64,000 nt of DNA from Ralstonia sp. A12 (GTDB taxonomy: Bacteria > Pseudomonadota > Gammaproteobacteria > Burkholderiales > Burkholderiaceae). Location of the stretch: the NCBI RefSeq assembly GCF_000801955.1, contig NZ_JSZO01000001.1:186001-250000 (forward strand). The letters are read 5' to 3'. Under the pieces are notes generated by a model, which made no database searches, had not been told where the DNA came from, and saw only the letters and a program-made list of their open reading frames with translations. This document shows positions 50,001 through 59,866 of the stretch, piece by piece (position 1 is the first letter of the stretch; the number at the start of each line of letters is the position of its first letter). The position numbers and the translations under genes are program-made.

Positions 50001-53000
50001 CCAGTTGCGCGCGCAAGTCCTTCAGGTCGATCGCCTTCGCGCCCGGATCAATGGCGACGAGCTTGACCGTGCGCGGGCTGCCGCGCTTCACATAGCCCAG
50101 GTCGTCGACGGCCTTGTAGCCAACCAGCCACGGGTTGTTCGACACCAGCCCCTGCGCGTTCGCGGCCACGCTGCGCCCGCCCTCGGCTTCGAATGCCTTG
50201 GTCTGGAAGTACAGCTGATACGTGGCATCGGCGTACTTCTTCAGGTCGAGGTCGAATTCCGCATGGCCCTTCTCATCGGTCTTGCCGTCCTGCAGCTGGG
50301 TCGTATAGCCCTCCTTTGCGCGACGCGCATCAAAGAACTGGTAACCCGGCCAACTGCGGAACGCCGGCCATGCCGGCCGCAGCGTGAGCGACGCCGTTAC
50401 GCGGCGGTTTGCGGCTGGCGTGCCGAACAGGTTCTGCGCATCGACGATGCCCTTGAGCTGATCCGGCTTGACCCAGCCCTCGGCCACCTGCTGCGACAGC
50501 TTGGCCTCGACCTTCATGCGATCCGGCAGGAACTCCTTGATCTGCACCGTGGTGCTGCCGATCGGTGCATCGATGGCCTGGCCGTTCTTGACGATGTAGA
50601 GGTTGACCGCCCAGGTACCGGTGGGCGCCGTCTCGGCCGGGGTGTAGTCGAGTTCCGTAAAGCCCGAGGCATCGACGGTCACGGGCTGGCGCTTCACCGT
50701 CATGCCGCGCGGGTCGACAATCTCCGCCTGCAGCGGAATGCCGGCGGGGCTGCGCGCCCAACTGGCGGCGCGCACGATCAGGCCGATATGGAACTGGTCG
50801 CCCGGCCGGTAGATCCCCCGGTCAGAGAACAGGTACGCCGACAGTTGCCCCTGGTTGGTCGCGTTGCGCTCGCCACCCACGTCAAAGCGCGAGAAATCAA
50901 GTTGCCGGTCGGAACTCGCAATCGGCAGGAACGACAGGTCTTCGCCCTTCTTGACGATGTACAGCTTCGGCCGCTTCTCGCGCTCCAGGCCCTTGAAAGT
51001 CGGGAAGTGAACGACGCCGTCGGCACTGGTCGTCTGCGTATAGAGCGTCTGGCCATTGACCGCCACCACCGACACAGACGCACCCGCCACCGGGCGCCCG
51101 GTACGGATCGACTGCACGAACACGTCCTGGCTGCCGTCCAGCGCGCGCTTGACCAGCATGCCGAGATCCGTCACGACGATCAGGCGGGTGTCCGTTGGCA
51201 CTTGGCCGTCGTTGCCGTCGCTATCGCCGTTGCCGGCTTCGGTGTCACCGCTGCCGTCGGTGTCGCCGCTCGACTGGGCATCACCATTGGCCTGATCTGC
51301 ATCCGCCTTCTTCTTGTCCGCCGCTGGGTCATAGCCTGACAGGTGCAACAGGAAGACGCCGCGCTTGCCGTTCTTCAGGTACTGGCCAAGGTCGACGCCC
51401 TCGTAGTGCGCTTTGCCGGGGTCCGTTTCCGGGAAGGCGAGCTTCTGCTCGAAGCGCTCGACGATGTGATCCTCGCCAAAGCTGTAGCTCAGTTGGGGGC
51501 GCGCGTACGTGCCCTGGTTGAAACTCACCAGATGCTGAAGCTGATCAGGCCGCACCCGCCCGATCTCCAGCTTCATCCCCGGCAGGTTGCGCGACACTAC
51601 CGAGATGCGCTTGCTGCCACTCATGGAGAGCAGCGAGCCGTCCGCCATGAAGCGCAGCAGCTTCGGATAGTCCGGCACGGTCAGGGCCTGCTGCACCGGC
51701 TTGCCAAGCTCATAACCACCGAACGACTTCAAGCCGGCATCCACCCGCACGTAGACGCGCTGACCTGGCTGCGCCTGGTATTTGAAACTCTGCAGCGGGG
51801 CGTACTCGCCTTCCGTCGGCGTCAACTCAAGCTTGAGCGGCTGCGACTGGCGCAACACGTCTTCGCCCACTTCCGTGGTATTCCAGGGATACGGTGGCTC
51901 GTCATCGCCCTGGCTGACGCCAGGCTTGCGCTTGGGCAGCACCCAGGCCTTGACCAGGCCCGCCAGATCGCTGCCGCGCACGGCGCCGCTCATTTCCGCC
52001 AGCAGTACCTGCTCTGGCTCGTAGCGGTCGTTGTCGACCAGCGTCGGAGCAAGCTGGTTGACGGCCAGGCTGTACAGTCCCGGCACACGGACAGCCGTCT
52101 GTAGCGGCGCCTTGGTACCGTCGCCGCCTCGGATACTGCGCACGCCGCTGTCCAGCGTCAGACGCGCCGACAGATCATCACGTGGAATGTCGAGCTGCTG
52201 GGAGTGCACCCAGGCATTGAGCTTGGCCGCATCGTAGGTAATGCTGAAGCGCAGCGGCGTGGTGGTTTTCCCATCGCGGCCGACCATCTCCAGCGCGATG
52301 CGCTTCTCAAACTGTGCTGCATCCACCGGGTAATTGAACCGGATCGGGAAAATCGTCTTCTTGCCCGCGGCATTCTGCGGGTCCTGATAGAACTCGCTGG
52401 CGCCAAACTGCACGTCAAATGCGGGCACATTGAATTCGAGATGGTCGTCTGCCAGCAGCACGTGCTTTGCAAAAACCTGGAGCACGTCGAACTTGACCTC
52501 AACATGCGCACCAATCGGCCAGTCGGCGGCCGGCATGAAGCGCAGTGTGCGGTCATTGAGCCACGTCCACTCGCCCTTCAGCGCGGGCTGTATCGAAATA
52601 CCGTTGCCAGCCGGTTTGCCAACCAGTTCGATCGGTGCCGCTGAACGCGAGAAATCAATGTCGAGCGGATGGATGGTGACCTTGGGCTTGCCCTCTTCAT
52701 CCATATAGCTGGTCAAGGCAGGTGCCCTGACCTTGAACGTGATGCGCTCGGGCTCCACGGGCTTCGGGCGATGCTGATACCAGTGCCAGCCGAACGCGCC
52801 GGCCGCCACCAGTGCAATGGATGCGGCGACGCCCCCACCGAAGTGCCAAGGGCGACGCCGAGCAGCGGCGGCCGTGGCCGGCATCCATGCGGGTGCGGAC
52901 CAGGCGACGCTGCCGAATACCGGCCGCAATAGGCGAGCAATCAACGAGAACAGAAAACCGATGACCCGAACGGGCAATCGCAGCAGAAAGCGCAGCAAGT

Positions 53001-53004
53001 CCAT
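46996..53004 (-). CDS. Bacterial alpha-2-macroglobulin (YfhM/MagD-like)
   Basis: A 2002-residue envelope protein. Hydrophobic stretches at about 3-30 and 56-73 (ASIALVAAGAFGW) anchor it; no lipobox Cys is seen, unlike the E. coli lipoprotein. MG-type beta domains follow. A thioester motif CSEQ is at residues 1506-1509 in NYQHYCSEQVVSAA, so protease trapping is possible. Around residues 565-601 there is an Asp/Gly/Ser/Asn-rich insertion. Such proteins are paired with PBP1C and thought to guard the periplasm against foreign proteases. ATG 53002-53004 has AAGGA upstream. pbpC follows one base after the stop. Confidence 0.93.
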   Translation of the reverse strand: MDLLRFLLRLPVRVIGFLFSLIARLLRPVFGSVAWSAPAWMPATAAAARRRPWHFGGGVAASIALVAAGAFGWHWYQHRPKPVEPERITFKVRAPALTSYMDEEGKPKVTIHPLDIDFSRSAAPIELVGKPAGNGISIQPALKGEWTWLNDRTLRFMPAADWPIGAHVEVKFDVLQVFAKHVLLADDHLEFNVPAFDVQFGASEFYQDPQNAAGKKTIFPIRFNYPVDAAQFEKRIALEMVGRDGKTTTPLRFSITYDAAKLNAWVHSQQLDIPRDDLSARLTLDSGVRSIRGGDGTKAPLQTAVRVPGLYSLAVNQLAPTLVDNDRYEPEQVLLAEMSGAVRGSDLAGLVKAWVLPKRKPGVSQGDDEPPYPWNTTEVGEDVLRQSQPLKLELTPTEGEYAPLQSFKYQAQPGQRVYVRVDAGLKSFGGYELGKPVQQALTVPDYPKLLRFMADGSLLSMSGSKRISVVSRNLPGMKLEIGRVRPDQLQHLVSFNQGTYARPQLSYSFGEDHIVERFEQKLAFPETDPGKAHYEGVDLGQYLKNGKRGVFLLHLSGYDPAADKKKADADQANGDAQSSGDTDGSGDTEAGNGDSDGNDGQVPTDTRLIVVTDLGMLVKRALDGSQDVFVQSIRTGRPVAGASVSVVAVNGQTLYTQTTSADGVVHFPTFKGLEREKRPKLYIVKKGEDLSFLPIASSDRQLDFSRFDVGGERNATNQGQLSAYLFSDRGIYRPGDQFHIGLIVRAASWARSPAGIPLQAEIVDPRGMTVKRQPVTVDASGFTELDYTPAETAPTGTWAVNLYIVKNGQAIDAPIGSTTVQIKEFLPDRMKVEAKLSQQVAEGWVKPDQLKGIVDAQNLFGTPAANRRVTASLTLRPAWPAFRSWPGYQFFDARRAKEGYTTQLQDGKTDEKGHAEFDLDLKKYADATYQLYFQTKAFEAEGGRSVAANAQGLVSNNPWLVGYKAVDDLGYVKRGSPRTVKLVAIDPGAKAIDLKDLRAQLVELRYVSVLTKQDSGAYKYDSRLKEVPVDEKPLAIPAAGLDYALRTDKPGNYALVIRSADRTEVNRIQYLVTGEANVSRSLDRNTELQISLSKHDYKAGESVEVAIRAPYAGSGLITIERDKVYAQAWFHADTTSSVQRITVPAGFEGNGYINVQYIRDPSSDEIFMSPLSYGVVPFSVNMDARRNGLKVEAPALVKPGETVNFNVHSARPGKVVVFAVDEGILQVAHYKLGDPLKYFFRKRMLEVGTSQILDLILPDFEKLMSMAAPGGDADDAIGRQLNPFKRKRDKPVVYWSGIVDVDGDKRLSYTVPDYFNGKLRVMAVSVSPDLVGTYEGATTVRGDFVLSPNVPTTLAPGDEAEVSVGVANNVTGAGDKPMPIAVTLKVGPQLQVVGPATQNVTLAPMHEGVALFRVKATDTLGSGNLSFSARAGSKSAQQSVDVSIRPAAAFRTQLDVARIDADKKANLPNLRKMYDAYAAREASMSTGPLVLSQGLASYLVNYQHYCSEQVVSAAVPRLFASKWMSTPSLRNALAPQPADDKGANAASIAQFLDVLRARQNGQGGFGVWTATPDADPFVSAYTMHVLIGAREHGTTVPKEMLDAGTAYLQQLAANDRLGTLDQLRQRAYAVYLLTRLGNVTTNSLAAVQKRLQDAFPNEWKSDLAAGWLAASYQLLKQDKEANKLIAGPQEVLERKPSRDEPYAYGYYIDPLTRDASVLYLLAKHFPERAQALPPRVLDNLAGPVQHNRYNTLSSAMTILALDAYASQNASGLDKLAIEEVRPDGSAKDISAVQGSVMRSGSWSAAASQLRFVNGSSLPAWQITSQSGYDRTASTQAIKNGLEIIREYTDANGKPLDKVTLGQEIDVHLKIRATDSKSLGNVAIVDLLPGGFDPVTTPPPATDAADGDGQGDQNAAANAAPAPWRSPVGLPGSSWQPQYADVREDRVVIYGTATADVGEFVYRIKATNAGRFIVPPAYGESMYDRRVQAQAAGGAALNVVRAP

Positions 53005-53378
53005 TGTTATTATTCCTTAGCAGAACGTTGCCACTTTGCGGCACGCCCTTCTGTCTTCTGTTTGTGTCGCCGTGGTGCTTCTTATTTTCAGAAGACCATG
53101 TGCGCACAAAATTATCCAACAGCTCTCTGGAAAAAATACAACGGCAGATGCTCGCGTCGAGAAAAACAACGGTTCTCCAATCCGCGTCGCCCACGTTCGG
53201 CTTAACTCTTCGTCTCTCCAATTTGCGTATATCCAAACACGGCAAAATCGGGCCCGTCACCAAGACTGTTTGTTAATGCTTTAAAACACACCAGGCACCC
53301 CATCTACAGAGCGTTCCTGGACGAAAAAAAAGCCCGCGCAATGCGGGCTTTCCTCTCAATGCCTGGGGAAGCGCAACC
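53005..53378. other. Intergenic region between the macroglobulin and guaA
   Basis: A 374-base gap, less GC-rich than its flanks. It should hold the minus-strand promoter of the macroglobulin operon (53005-53300) and, at 53324-53350, the guaA terminator. A 90-codon plus-strand frame (53004-53276) exists but has no ribosome site or recognisable family and is not annotated. Confidence 0.6.
53324..53350 (-). terminator. Rho-independent terminator of guaA
   Basis: On the minus strand an AAGCCCGC/GCGGGCTT stem is followed by seven or eight T (A-run 53324-53331 on plus), 29 bases beyond the guaA stop. Confidence 0.92.
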
Positions 53379-54998
53379 TCACTCCCACTCAATCGTCGCA
53401 GGCGGCTTGCCCGACACGTCGTACACGACACGGCTCAGGCCACGCACTTCATTGATGACCCGATTCGACACACGGCCTAGCAACGTGTAGGGCAGATGCG
53501 CCCAATGTGCGGTCATGAAGTCGGTCGTCTGCACTGCACGCAATGCCGTCACGTAGTCATACGTGCGGCCATCGCCCATCACGCCAACGGACTTGATCGG
53601 CAGGAACACCGCAAACGCCTGGCTGGTCAGGTCGTACCAGCTCTTGCCGACATCGGCTTCGGCACACAGGCCGGCAGCAGCGTCTTGCGCCGTCGCCTTG
53701 GTGCCGCGCAGCTCTTCGATGAAGATAGCGTCAGCACGACGCAGCAGGTCTGCATATTCGCGCTTGACCTCGCCCAGAATGCGCACGCCCAGGCCCGGGC
53801 CCGGGAACGGATGGCGATACACCATCTCGTGCGGCAGGCCGAGTGCGACGCCCAGTTCGCGCACTTCGTCCTTGAACAGGTCACGCAGTGGCTCGAGCAG
53901 TTTCAGGCCCAGCGTTTCCGGCAGGCCACCCACGTTGTGGTGGCTCTTGATGGTCGTGGCCTTCTTGGTCTTGGTACCACCCGATTCCACCACGTCCGGG
54001 TAGATCGTGCCCTGCGCCAGCCACTTGGCATTGCTCAGCTTCTTGGCCTCGGCCTGGAACACCTCGACGAACTCGCGGCCGATGATCTTGCGCTTGGCTT
54101 CCGGGTCGGTCACCCCAGCCAGGTGGCCGAGGAACTGCTCGGACGCATCCACGTGCACGACCTTGGCGTGCAGACGGCCTGCGAACATGTCCATCACCAT
54201 CTTGCCTTCGTCCAGGCGCAGCAGGCCGTGGTCGACAAACACGCAGGTGAGCTGGTCGCCGATGGCGCGGTGGATCAGCGCAGCAGCCACCGACGAATCG
54301 ACGCCGCCCGACAGGCCCAGGATCACTTCCTCATCGCCCACCTGCTCGCGGATGCGCTGAACGGCTTCCTCGATGTGATCGCGCATGACCCAGTCCGGCT
54401 TGGCACCGGCGATCTCCAGCACGAAACGCTCGAGCAGTGCGCGGCCTTGCACGGTGTGCGTGACTTCCGGATGGAACTGCACGGCGTAGTAGCCGCGCGC
54501 CTCGTCGGCCATGCCGGCAACCGGGCAGCTCGGCGTCGAGGCCAGCAGCTTGAAGCCCGGGGGCAGTTCGGTGACCTTGTCACCGTGGCTCATCCACACC
54601 TTGAGCATGCCGTGGCCTTCCGGCGTGGCGAAGTCCTGGATGTCCTTGAGCAGGCGGGTGTGGCCGTGGGCGCGCACCTCGGCATAGCCGAATTCGCGAT
54701 GGTCACTCCACTCGACCTTGCCGCCAAGCTGCACGGCCATGGTCTGCATGCCGTAGCAGATGCCGAGCACCGGCACGCCCAGGTCCCACACGGCCTGCGG
54801 CGCGCGCAGCTGGTGGTCTTCATACGTGCTGGCGTGGCTGCCGGACAGAATGATGGCCTTGGGCGCGAACTCGCGCACAAAGGCGTCGGACACATCGTTC
54901 GGGTGAATTTCGCAGTAGACGTGCGCCTCGCGCACGCGGCGCGCGATCAGTTGCGTGACCTGCGAGCCGAAATCAAGGATGAGGACTTTGTCGTGCAT
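53379..54998 (-). CDS. guaA: GMP synthase (glutamine-hydrolysing)
   Basis: A 539-residue enzyme converting XMP to GMP. The class I glutaminase domain has [18 protein letters not shown], the catalytic Cys81 (GICYGMQ) and the His/Glu pair in QFHPEVTHT. The ATP-pyrophosphatase domain has LSGGVDSSV, and the C-terminal dimerisation domain ends PPATIEWE. The start ATG 54996-54998 lies 26 bases inside the end of the upstream membrane-protein gene. Full length for the family. Confidence 0.98.
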   Translation of the reverse strand: MHDKVLILDFGSQVTQLIARRVREAHVYCEIHPNDVSDAFVREFAPKAIILSGSHASTYEDHQLRAPQAVWDLGVPVLGICYGMQTMAVQLGGKVEWSDHREFGYAEVRAHGHTRLLKDIQDFATPEGHGMLKVWMSHGDKVTELPPGFKLLASTPSCPVAGMADEARGYYAVQFHPEVTHTVQGRALLERFVLEIAGAKPDWVMRDHIEEAVQRIREQVGDEEVILGLSGGVDSSVAAALIHRAIGDQLTCVFVDHGLLRLDEGKMVMDMFAGRLHAKVVHVDASEQFLGHLAGVTDPEAKRKIIGREFVEVFQAEAKKLSNAKWLAQGTIYPDVVESGGTKTKKATTIKSHHNVGGLPETLGLKLLEPLRDLFKDEVRELGVALGLPHEMVYRHPFPGPGLGVRILGEVKREYADLLRRADAIFIEELRGTKATAQDAAAGLCAEADVGKSWYDLTSQAFAVFLPIKSVGVMGDGRTYDYVTALRAVQTTDFMTAHWAHLPYTLLGRVSNRVINEVRGLSRVVYDVSGKPPATIEWE

Positions 54999-55551
54999 GT
55001 TGTGGAGGAATGGAATCGGCAATCGTGTCGACTTCAGTGCCGGGGCCGTAACCAGGCGGCGGCATGTAGGCGGGTTCTTTGCGCTCAGAGGTTTCCGTGC
55101 GCTGGCGTTCGCGCTCGGCAGCGGCATCTTCGCGGGCTTTCTGTGCACGCTCGCGCTCATTGGTGCGCACACGGCGCGAGGCGGGAATCTGCACGGCGGA
55201 GAACGCCGCCAGCACCGCAGCAAACGTCGGCAGCCAGATGCGGCCAGCACCTTCCACTGGCAAGTGGAAGAACAGCAGCCATGCAATGACCAGCACCGCC
55301 ACGGCCAGGTTCACATGGCCGATCACCTGCGCCACGGCCGTGGTCAGTTGCCCGTTGACGGTGGCATGCCACAGCAACCAGGCCAAGCCGATCAGCGTGA
55401 CGCCGAGGAGCTGGCCGTACATTGCCGGTTCCGGCTGCGGCAGTTGCAGCGCGCCGAAGATGGACGTCATCGGCGAAGCCAGGAGGACGAGACCGACGCA
55501 CAGTGCGACAGCCGCATCCAGAAACAGAACGAGTCGCAAAAGCGCTTTCAT
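54973..55551 (-). CDS. Membrane protein of unknown function between guaB and guaA
   Basis: A 192-residue protein with four hydrophobic segments in the first 120 residues ([65 protein letters not shown]), then a basic, charged coiled-coil-like tail ([22 protein letters not shown] within about 127-150) and a Pro-rich end. GGAG lies five bases before the ATG at 55549-55551. Its end overlaps guaA by 26 bases, so it is co-translated in the guanine nucleotide operon. No function is known to me. Confidence 0.85.
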   Translation of the reverse strand: MKALLRLVLFLDAAVALCVGLVLLASPMTSIFGALQLPQPEPAMYGQLLGVTLIGLAWLLWHATVNGQLTTAVAQVIGHVNLAVAVLVIAWLLFFHLPVEGAGRIWLPTFAAVLAAFSAVQIPASRRVRTNERERAQKAREDAAAERERQRTETSERKEPAYMPPPGYGPGTEVDTIADSIPPQHARQSPHP

Positions 55552-55677
55552 CAGTGTCTCCAGTTGCGGGTGGCCGCCCGTGCTCCGGCCACCGGGTTCA
55601 ATCTCGCCAGAGCGCCCGCGCGCTCCGGCGGCAGTACTGCTTGCCTTCTATCTTGTCTGCGGTGATCAGGCTGCTGA

Positions 55678-57141
55678 TCAATCGCGGTGATAGTTCGGCG
55701 CTTCCTTCGTGATCTGCACGTCGTGCACGTGCGATTCGTTCATGCCAGCGGCGGTGATCTCCACAAACTGGCTCTTCTCGTGCCATTCGGCAATCGATGC
55801 GCAACCGCAGTAGCCCATCGACGAGCGAACACCACCCGTGAGTTGATGCACGATCGGCAACGCGGAGCCCTTGTACGGCACGCGGCCTTCGATACCTTCG
55901 GGCACCAGCTTGTCGACGTTGGCGGTGTTGTCTTCCTGGAAGTAACGGTCGGCAGCGCCATCCTTCATGGCGCCCACCGAGCCCATGCCGCGGTAGCTCT
56001 TGTACGAACGGCCCTGGAACAGGAACACCTCACCCGGGGATTCATCCGTACCGGCGAACATGCCGCCCATCATCACGGTATGTGCGCCGGCAGCCAGTGC
56101 CTTGGCAACATCGCCCGAGTAACGGATACCGCCGTCGGCGATGAGCGGCACGCCGGTGCCCTTGAGTGCTTCGGCCACATTGGACACGGCGAAGATTTGC
56201 GGCACGCCCACGCCAGCGACGATCCGCGTCGTGCAGATCGAGCCCGGGCCGATACCGACCTTGACGCCGTCTGCGCCATGGTCGACCAGCGCCTTGGCTG
56301 CCTCACCCGTGGCGATGTTGCCGCCAATCACCTGCACCTGCGGGTAGTTGTCCTTGATCCAGCGCACGCGGCTGAGCACGCCCTGGCTATGGCCGTGCGC
56401 GGTATCGACCACGATCACGTCCACGCCGGCCTTGACCAGCAGGTCGATACGCAAGTCGTTATCCGGGCCCACGCCCACGGCAGCACCAACGCGCAGCGAA
56501 CCGCGCTCGTCCTTCGAAGCCAGCGGGTATTCGGTCGCCTTCTGGATATCCTTGACGGTGATCAGGCCGCGCAGCTCGAAAGCCTCGCCCACCACCAGCA
56601 CGCGCTCCAGGCGGTGCTTGTTCATCAGGCGCTTGGCCTCTTCCAGCGAGGCGCCTTCCTTGACGGTGACGAGCTTCTCGCTCGGCGTCATCTTGGCGCG
56701 CACCGGGGCGTCCAGTTCTTCTTCGAAGCGCAAGTCGCGGTTGGTGATGATGCCCACCACCTTCGTGCCTTCCAGCACCGGGAAACCCGAGATGCCATGC
56801 TGCGCCGACAGCGCCATCACGTCGCGGATCTTCATGTCCGGACCGATGGTGATCGGATCGCGCAGCACGCCCGATTCGAAGCGCTTGACCTTGGCGACTT
56901 CGCGCGCCTGTTCTTCCGGCTTCAGGTTCTTGTGGACGATACCGATACCACCTTGCTGCGCCATGGCAATGGCGAGCCGCGCTTCCGTGACCGTATCCAT
57001 GGCGGCGGACACGAGCGGAATGGCGAGTTCGATCGAACGGGTGAGCTTGGTGCGAAGGGACGTATCGCGGGGCAGGACGGCCGAGTAAGCCGGGACGAGC
57101 AGCACATCATCGAACGTGAGTGCTTTCTGGACAAGACGCAT
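55678..57141 (-). CDS. guaB: IMP dehydrogenase
   Basis: A 487-residue enzyme oxidising IMP to XMP, the first committed step to GMP. The barrel begins [15 protein letters not shown]. Two CBS domains lie at about residues 95-205. The catalytic loop [13 protein letters not shown] carries the active Cys, and [16 protein letters not shown] plus YRHD-region residues follow. The start ATG 57139-57141 has AGAGG eight bases upstream, preferred over ATG 57147 whose spacing is too short. It heads the guaB-membrane protein-guaA unit and is divergent from the DMT transporter. Confidence 0.97.
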   Translation of the reverse strand: MRLVQKALTFDDVLLVPAYSAVLPRDTSLRTKLTRSIELAIPLVSAAMDTVTEARLAIAMAQQGGIGIVHKNLKPEEQAREVAKVKRFESGVLRDPITIGPDMKIRDVMALSAQHGISGFPVLEGTKVVGIITNRDLRFEEELDAPVRAKMTPSEKLVTVKEGASLEEAKRLMNKHRLERVLVVGEAFELRGLITVKDIQKATEYPLASKDERGSLRVGAAVGVGPDNDLRIDLLVKAGVDVIVVDTAHGHSQGVLSRVRWIKDNYPQVQVIGGNIATGEAAKALVDHGADGVKVGIGPGSICTTRIVAGVGVPQIFAVSNVAEALKGTGVPLIADGGIRYSGDVAKALAAGAHTVMMGGMFAGTDESPGEVFLFQGRSYKSYRGMGSVGAMKDGAADRYFQEDNTANVDKLVPEGIEGRVPYKGSALPIVHQLTGGVRSSMGYCGCASIAEWHEKSQFVEITAAGMNESHVHDVQITKEAPNYHRD

Positions 57142-57294
57142 AGCCATTTCCTCTAGGCGCAAAATCGGATTATACGGGAATTTGCACCACCCTGTAATAA
57201 CCCGTGCTATGCTCGATAAATTTTTCTTCGCGCACGCACCTCAAGCGCCCTGCGCCGCCAGCGGCCGCGCAGAATCAGCCTCGCGAGTGTTCGA

Positions 57295-58239
57295 ATGGGA
57301 ATTGGCGTATTGTGCGCCCTGCTGGCCGGGGCGATGTGGGGCATGGTCTTTATTGCGCCCCGCGCGCTGCCAGCGTTCTCACCCTGGGAACTGACCCTCG
57401 GACGCTACCTCGCCTACGGCGCCATCGCGGCCATTGCCGCCACCCCCATCCTCCCCCGCATTGCCCGCAAGATCACCCGTGCCGATTGCCTGGCGCTGAT
57501 CAAGCAATCCTGCAGCGGCAACCTTGTCTATTACGTTCTGGTGGCGTTTGGCGTGCAACTGGCCGGAGTTGCGCCCACCTCGCTCATCATCGGCATCCTG
57601 CCCATCACCGTCACGGTGCTCGGCCGGCGTGACCACGGCGCCGTGCCGCTTTCCCAGCTGATCTGGCCGCTGCTGGTGGTAGCCGCAGGCATCGTGTGCA
57701 TCAACATTGACTTGTTCGGCCATGATGGCACTGCGGCTGCAGCCAACGCTCGACCGATCTGGCAGCGCATCGCCGGCATTGCCTGCGCAGCCGGTGCGCT
57801 GGCCAGCTGGACCTGGTACGCAGTGGACAACGCGCGCTACCTGCAACGCAACTCGCATTTCTCGAGCAATGAGTGGTCAGCGCTGTACGGCATTTCGAGC
57901 GGCGTTCTGTCGACGGCCCTGACCGCAGTTGCCCTACTCGTGGCCGGCACCAGCTGGGCCAGCGGCGGCGGACGTGTCTGGGGCACGTTCTGGGCGGTGA
58001 ACGCTGCCGTGGCACTGGGCGCGTCGCTGATCGGCAACAACCTGTGGAACATCGCCTCACGTCGGCTGCCGCTTACGCTGTCGGGCCAGATGATCGTGTT
58101 CGAGACGCTGTTTGCGCTGGCATATGGCTTTGTGTACGACGGGCGCTGGCCCCGCCCACTCGAAATCGCTGCAATCGCCTTGCTGATCGCGGGTGTCGGC
58201 TGGTCGGTGCGCTTGCACGCAGAAGACAAGTCTGCATAA
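57295..58239 (+). CDS. DMT-family (EamA) transporter
   Basis: A 314-residue permease with about ten hydrophobic helices. The first EamA repeat begins IGVLCALLAGAMWGMVFIAPRALP, and the second half contains IAGIACAAGALASWTWYAVDN and ASRRLPLTLSGQMIVFETLFALAYG. It likely exports a metabolite or amino acid; the substrate is unknown. It is divergent from guaB with 153 bases between. Confidence 0.87.
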   Translation: MGIGVLCALLAGAMWGMVFIAPRALPAFSPWELTLGRYLAYGAIAAIAATPILPRIARKITRADCLALIKQSCSGNLVYYVLVAFGVQLAGVAPTSLIIGILPITVTVLGRRDHGAVPLSQLIWPLLVVAAGIVCINIDLFGHDGTAAAANARPIWQRIAGIACAAGALASWTWYAVDNARYLQRNSHFSSNEWSALYGISSGVLSTALTAVALLVAGTSWASGGGRVWGTFWAVNAAVALGASLIGNNLWNIASRRLPLTLSGQMIVFETLFALAYGFVYDGRWPRPLEIAAIALLIAGVGWSVRLHAEDKSA

Positions 58240-58394
58240 ACTGGGCGCCTTGCCGGGGGGCGAGTCGATGCGCCAAGCTGGGCCATCGGCCTACATCATC
58301 GAGTGGCGATCACGCCACCGGGCTCCCGTGCGCGTCGTGGGGCCGTCGTCGGGTCGGCCAACGCGCCGTCGGCAGGCCATCGAACGAGAACTCC

Positions 58395-58940
58395 ATGAAA
58401 CGACTGCACGTCCTGCTGCCCGCCACTGCTACCCCGCTTGTCACCCTCATCCTGGCCCTCGCCTGCCCGGCGGCCCAAGCACAATGGGCCTGGCAGTGGC
58501 GTGATGAGAAAGGCCTGATGGTGTACAGCGACGCGGCGCCGCCGCCGTCGGTGCCGCCCAGCCGCATCATCCGCAACCCGAACAGCCGCACCGCCACCGC
58601 GTATGAGGCAATGCCGGCACCGGCCTCCGGTGTCCAAGCGGCCTCCGCGCCCAAGACCGCCCAGCCCGCATCAAGCGTGGCGGCCGTCGACCCGGACGAA
58701 GCCCTGCGCAAACGCATGGCCGACCGCGCCAAGAAAGAGCAGGACGAAGCCCGGCAGGCAGAAGCCGCCCAGCGCAAGCAAGCCGAATGTGCTCGCCTGC
58801 GCAATGAAACCACCTATATGCAGGAAGGCCGTCGCATCGGCACCGCGCAGGCCGACGGTTCGATCGCCTATATGGATGACAACCAGCGCGCCGCCGCCGT
58901 TGCGCGCAACCAGGCAGCCCTCAGCGCCAACTGCAACTGA
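58395..58940 (+). CDS. DUF4124 domain-containing exported protein
   Basis: A 181-residue protein with a signal peptide (MKRLHVLLPATATPLVTLI and on to PAAQA). The short DUF4124 motif follows directly as WAWQWRDEKGLMVYSDAAPPPSVPP. The rest is Ala/Pro-rich and then a charged helix (KRMADRAKKEQDEARQ) ending in a region with YMQEGRRIGTAQADG. Such proteins are common and uncharacterised in betaproteobacteria. It is convergent with rnfH, with a four-base gap. Confidence 0.87.
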   Translation: MKRLHVLLPATATPLVTLILALACPAAQAQWAWQWRDEKGLMVYSDAAPPPSVPPSRIIRNPNSRTATAYEAMPAPASGVQAASAPKTAQPASSVAAVDPDEALRKRMADRAKKEQDEARQAEAAQRKQAECARLRNETTYMQEGRRIGTAQADGSIAYMDDNQRAAAVARNQAALSANCN

Positions 58941-58944
58941 CCGA

Positions 58945-59316
58945 TTACGACTTGAGGACGTCGTCTTTGGGCGGCGCCTCGGGTGGCGCTCCATTACGCA
59001 GCCACTTCAGGCCTTCGCGCGTACCCGTTGCCCGCACCTTCTGTACACGGCGCCGGCGCGCCGTCTTCGGGTCGGCAATCAGCGGGCCCAGGATCTCCAC
59101 CCGGTCCCGCGCGTGCAGCGGCGCATCTGGCGTCTTGCGCTTACCGTAGACGCCCAGCCGGCAAGTTTCGATCGCCAGATCAGTACCCTCTAACACGCCG
59201 GACATGCGCACGGCTTCGGCCAGCGTCGCATCGGCCGGAACCTGCACGCTCACCAGTCGCGGCGGCGTCACCGTCGCCAGGCAGACCATCACGTCAATCG
59301 GTTCAGGATTCGCCAT
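58945..59316 (-). CDS. rnfH: RnfH-family ubiquitin-like protein
   Basis: A 123-residue protein with a beta-grasp fold: IDVMVCLATVTPPRLVSVQVP, AETCRLGVYGKR-like IAIYG region (residues about 48-60: IETCRLGVYGKRK), and HARDRVEILGPLIADPKTARRRR, the RnfH signature. Its function is unclear; in gammaproteobacteria too it is paired with ratA. The start ATG 59314-59316 lies 14 bases inside the end of ratA, so the two are coupled. Confidence 0.92.
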   Translation of the reverse strand: MANPEPIDVMVCLATVTPPRLVSVQVPADATLAEAVRMSGVLEGTDLAIETCRLGVYGKRKTPDAPLHARDRVEILGPLIADPKTARRRRVQKVRATGTREGLKWLRNGAPPEAPPKDDVLKS

Positions 59317-59740
59317 AGACAATCTCGGCGCGCTTGACGAAGGAATCGACGAACGTGTTCGCAATCATGCTGAACACCGGGCCGATCAGCTTTTCCAGGA
59401 TCACATTCGAGAATTCGTAGTGCAGGTGGAAATTGATCTTGCAGGCGTCAGCACGCAGCGGCGTAAACACCCAGAAGCCGGTGAAGCTCTTGAAAGGCCC
59501 GTCTGCGAACGTCATATCGATGCGGGTGGGCCGTGTTTGCACGTTGCGCGTGCGGAAGAACTGGTGGATGCCCTTGAAGGCGATGTCCACGCGCGCATCG
59601 AGCGACGTTTCCGTCTGCTCGTAGATTTCCACCCCGCCGCACCAAGGTAGGAAGTTCGGATAGTCCTTGACGTTGGTGACCAGGTCGAACATCTGTTCGG
59701 CCGAGTGGCCAATCAACACGGTTTTTTCAACGTCTGCCAT
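59303..59740 (-). CDS. ratA: RatA-family START/coenzyme Q-binding-like protein
   Basis: A 145-residue protein of the polyketide-cyclase/START (SRPBCC) fold, with [31 protein letters not shown] and the closing [18 protein letters not shown], split here by about 95 residues. E. coli RatA was reported to inhibit 70S ribosome assembly, while relatives act like the coenzyme Q chaperone Coq10. ATG 59738-59740 is the family start. It is divergent from smpB, the usual arrangement, and overlaps rnfH. Confidence 0.93.
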   Translation of the reverse strand: MADVEKTVLIGHSAEQMFDLVTNVKDYPNFLPWCGGVEIYEQTETSLDARVDIAFKGIHQFFRTRNVQTRPTRIDMTFADGPFKSFTGFWVFTPLRADACKINFHLHYEFSNVILEKLIGPVFSMIANTFVDSFVKRAEIVYGES

Positions 59741-59866
59741 GCGCCATCCGAAAGCTTTGCACGCCGCACGCCCGTAAGACACGCGGCGGATTTGTTAAAC
59801 TCACCATTTTATCGCAGCGCATGCAGGGATCGTCACCCCCGGTGCGCTCACCGCACATTCCAACGT

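Noticed and set aside
53004-53276. 90-codon plus-strand frame in the macroglobulin-guaA gap
   Set aside because: No ribosome site, no family resemblance; the gap is better explained as promoter and terminator DNA.
53496-55289. 597-codon open frame on the plus strand opposite guaA
   Set aside because: Antisense shadow of a certain gene in GC-rich DNA; the translation is His/Arg/Ala-rich without any family motif.
55687-57156. 489-codon open frame on the plus strand opposite guaB
   Set aside because: It mirrors guaB almost exactly and has shadow-type composition; there is no start signal.
57182-57213. Sigma-70 promoter for the DMT transporter (TTGCAC with a TATGCT-like -10)
   Set aside because: The spacing needed is 20 bases and the -10 match is weak, so it was not called.
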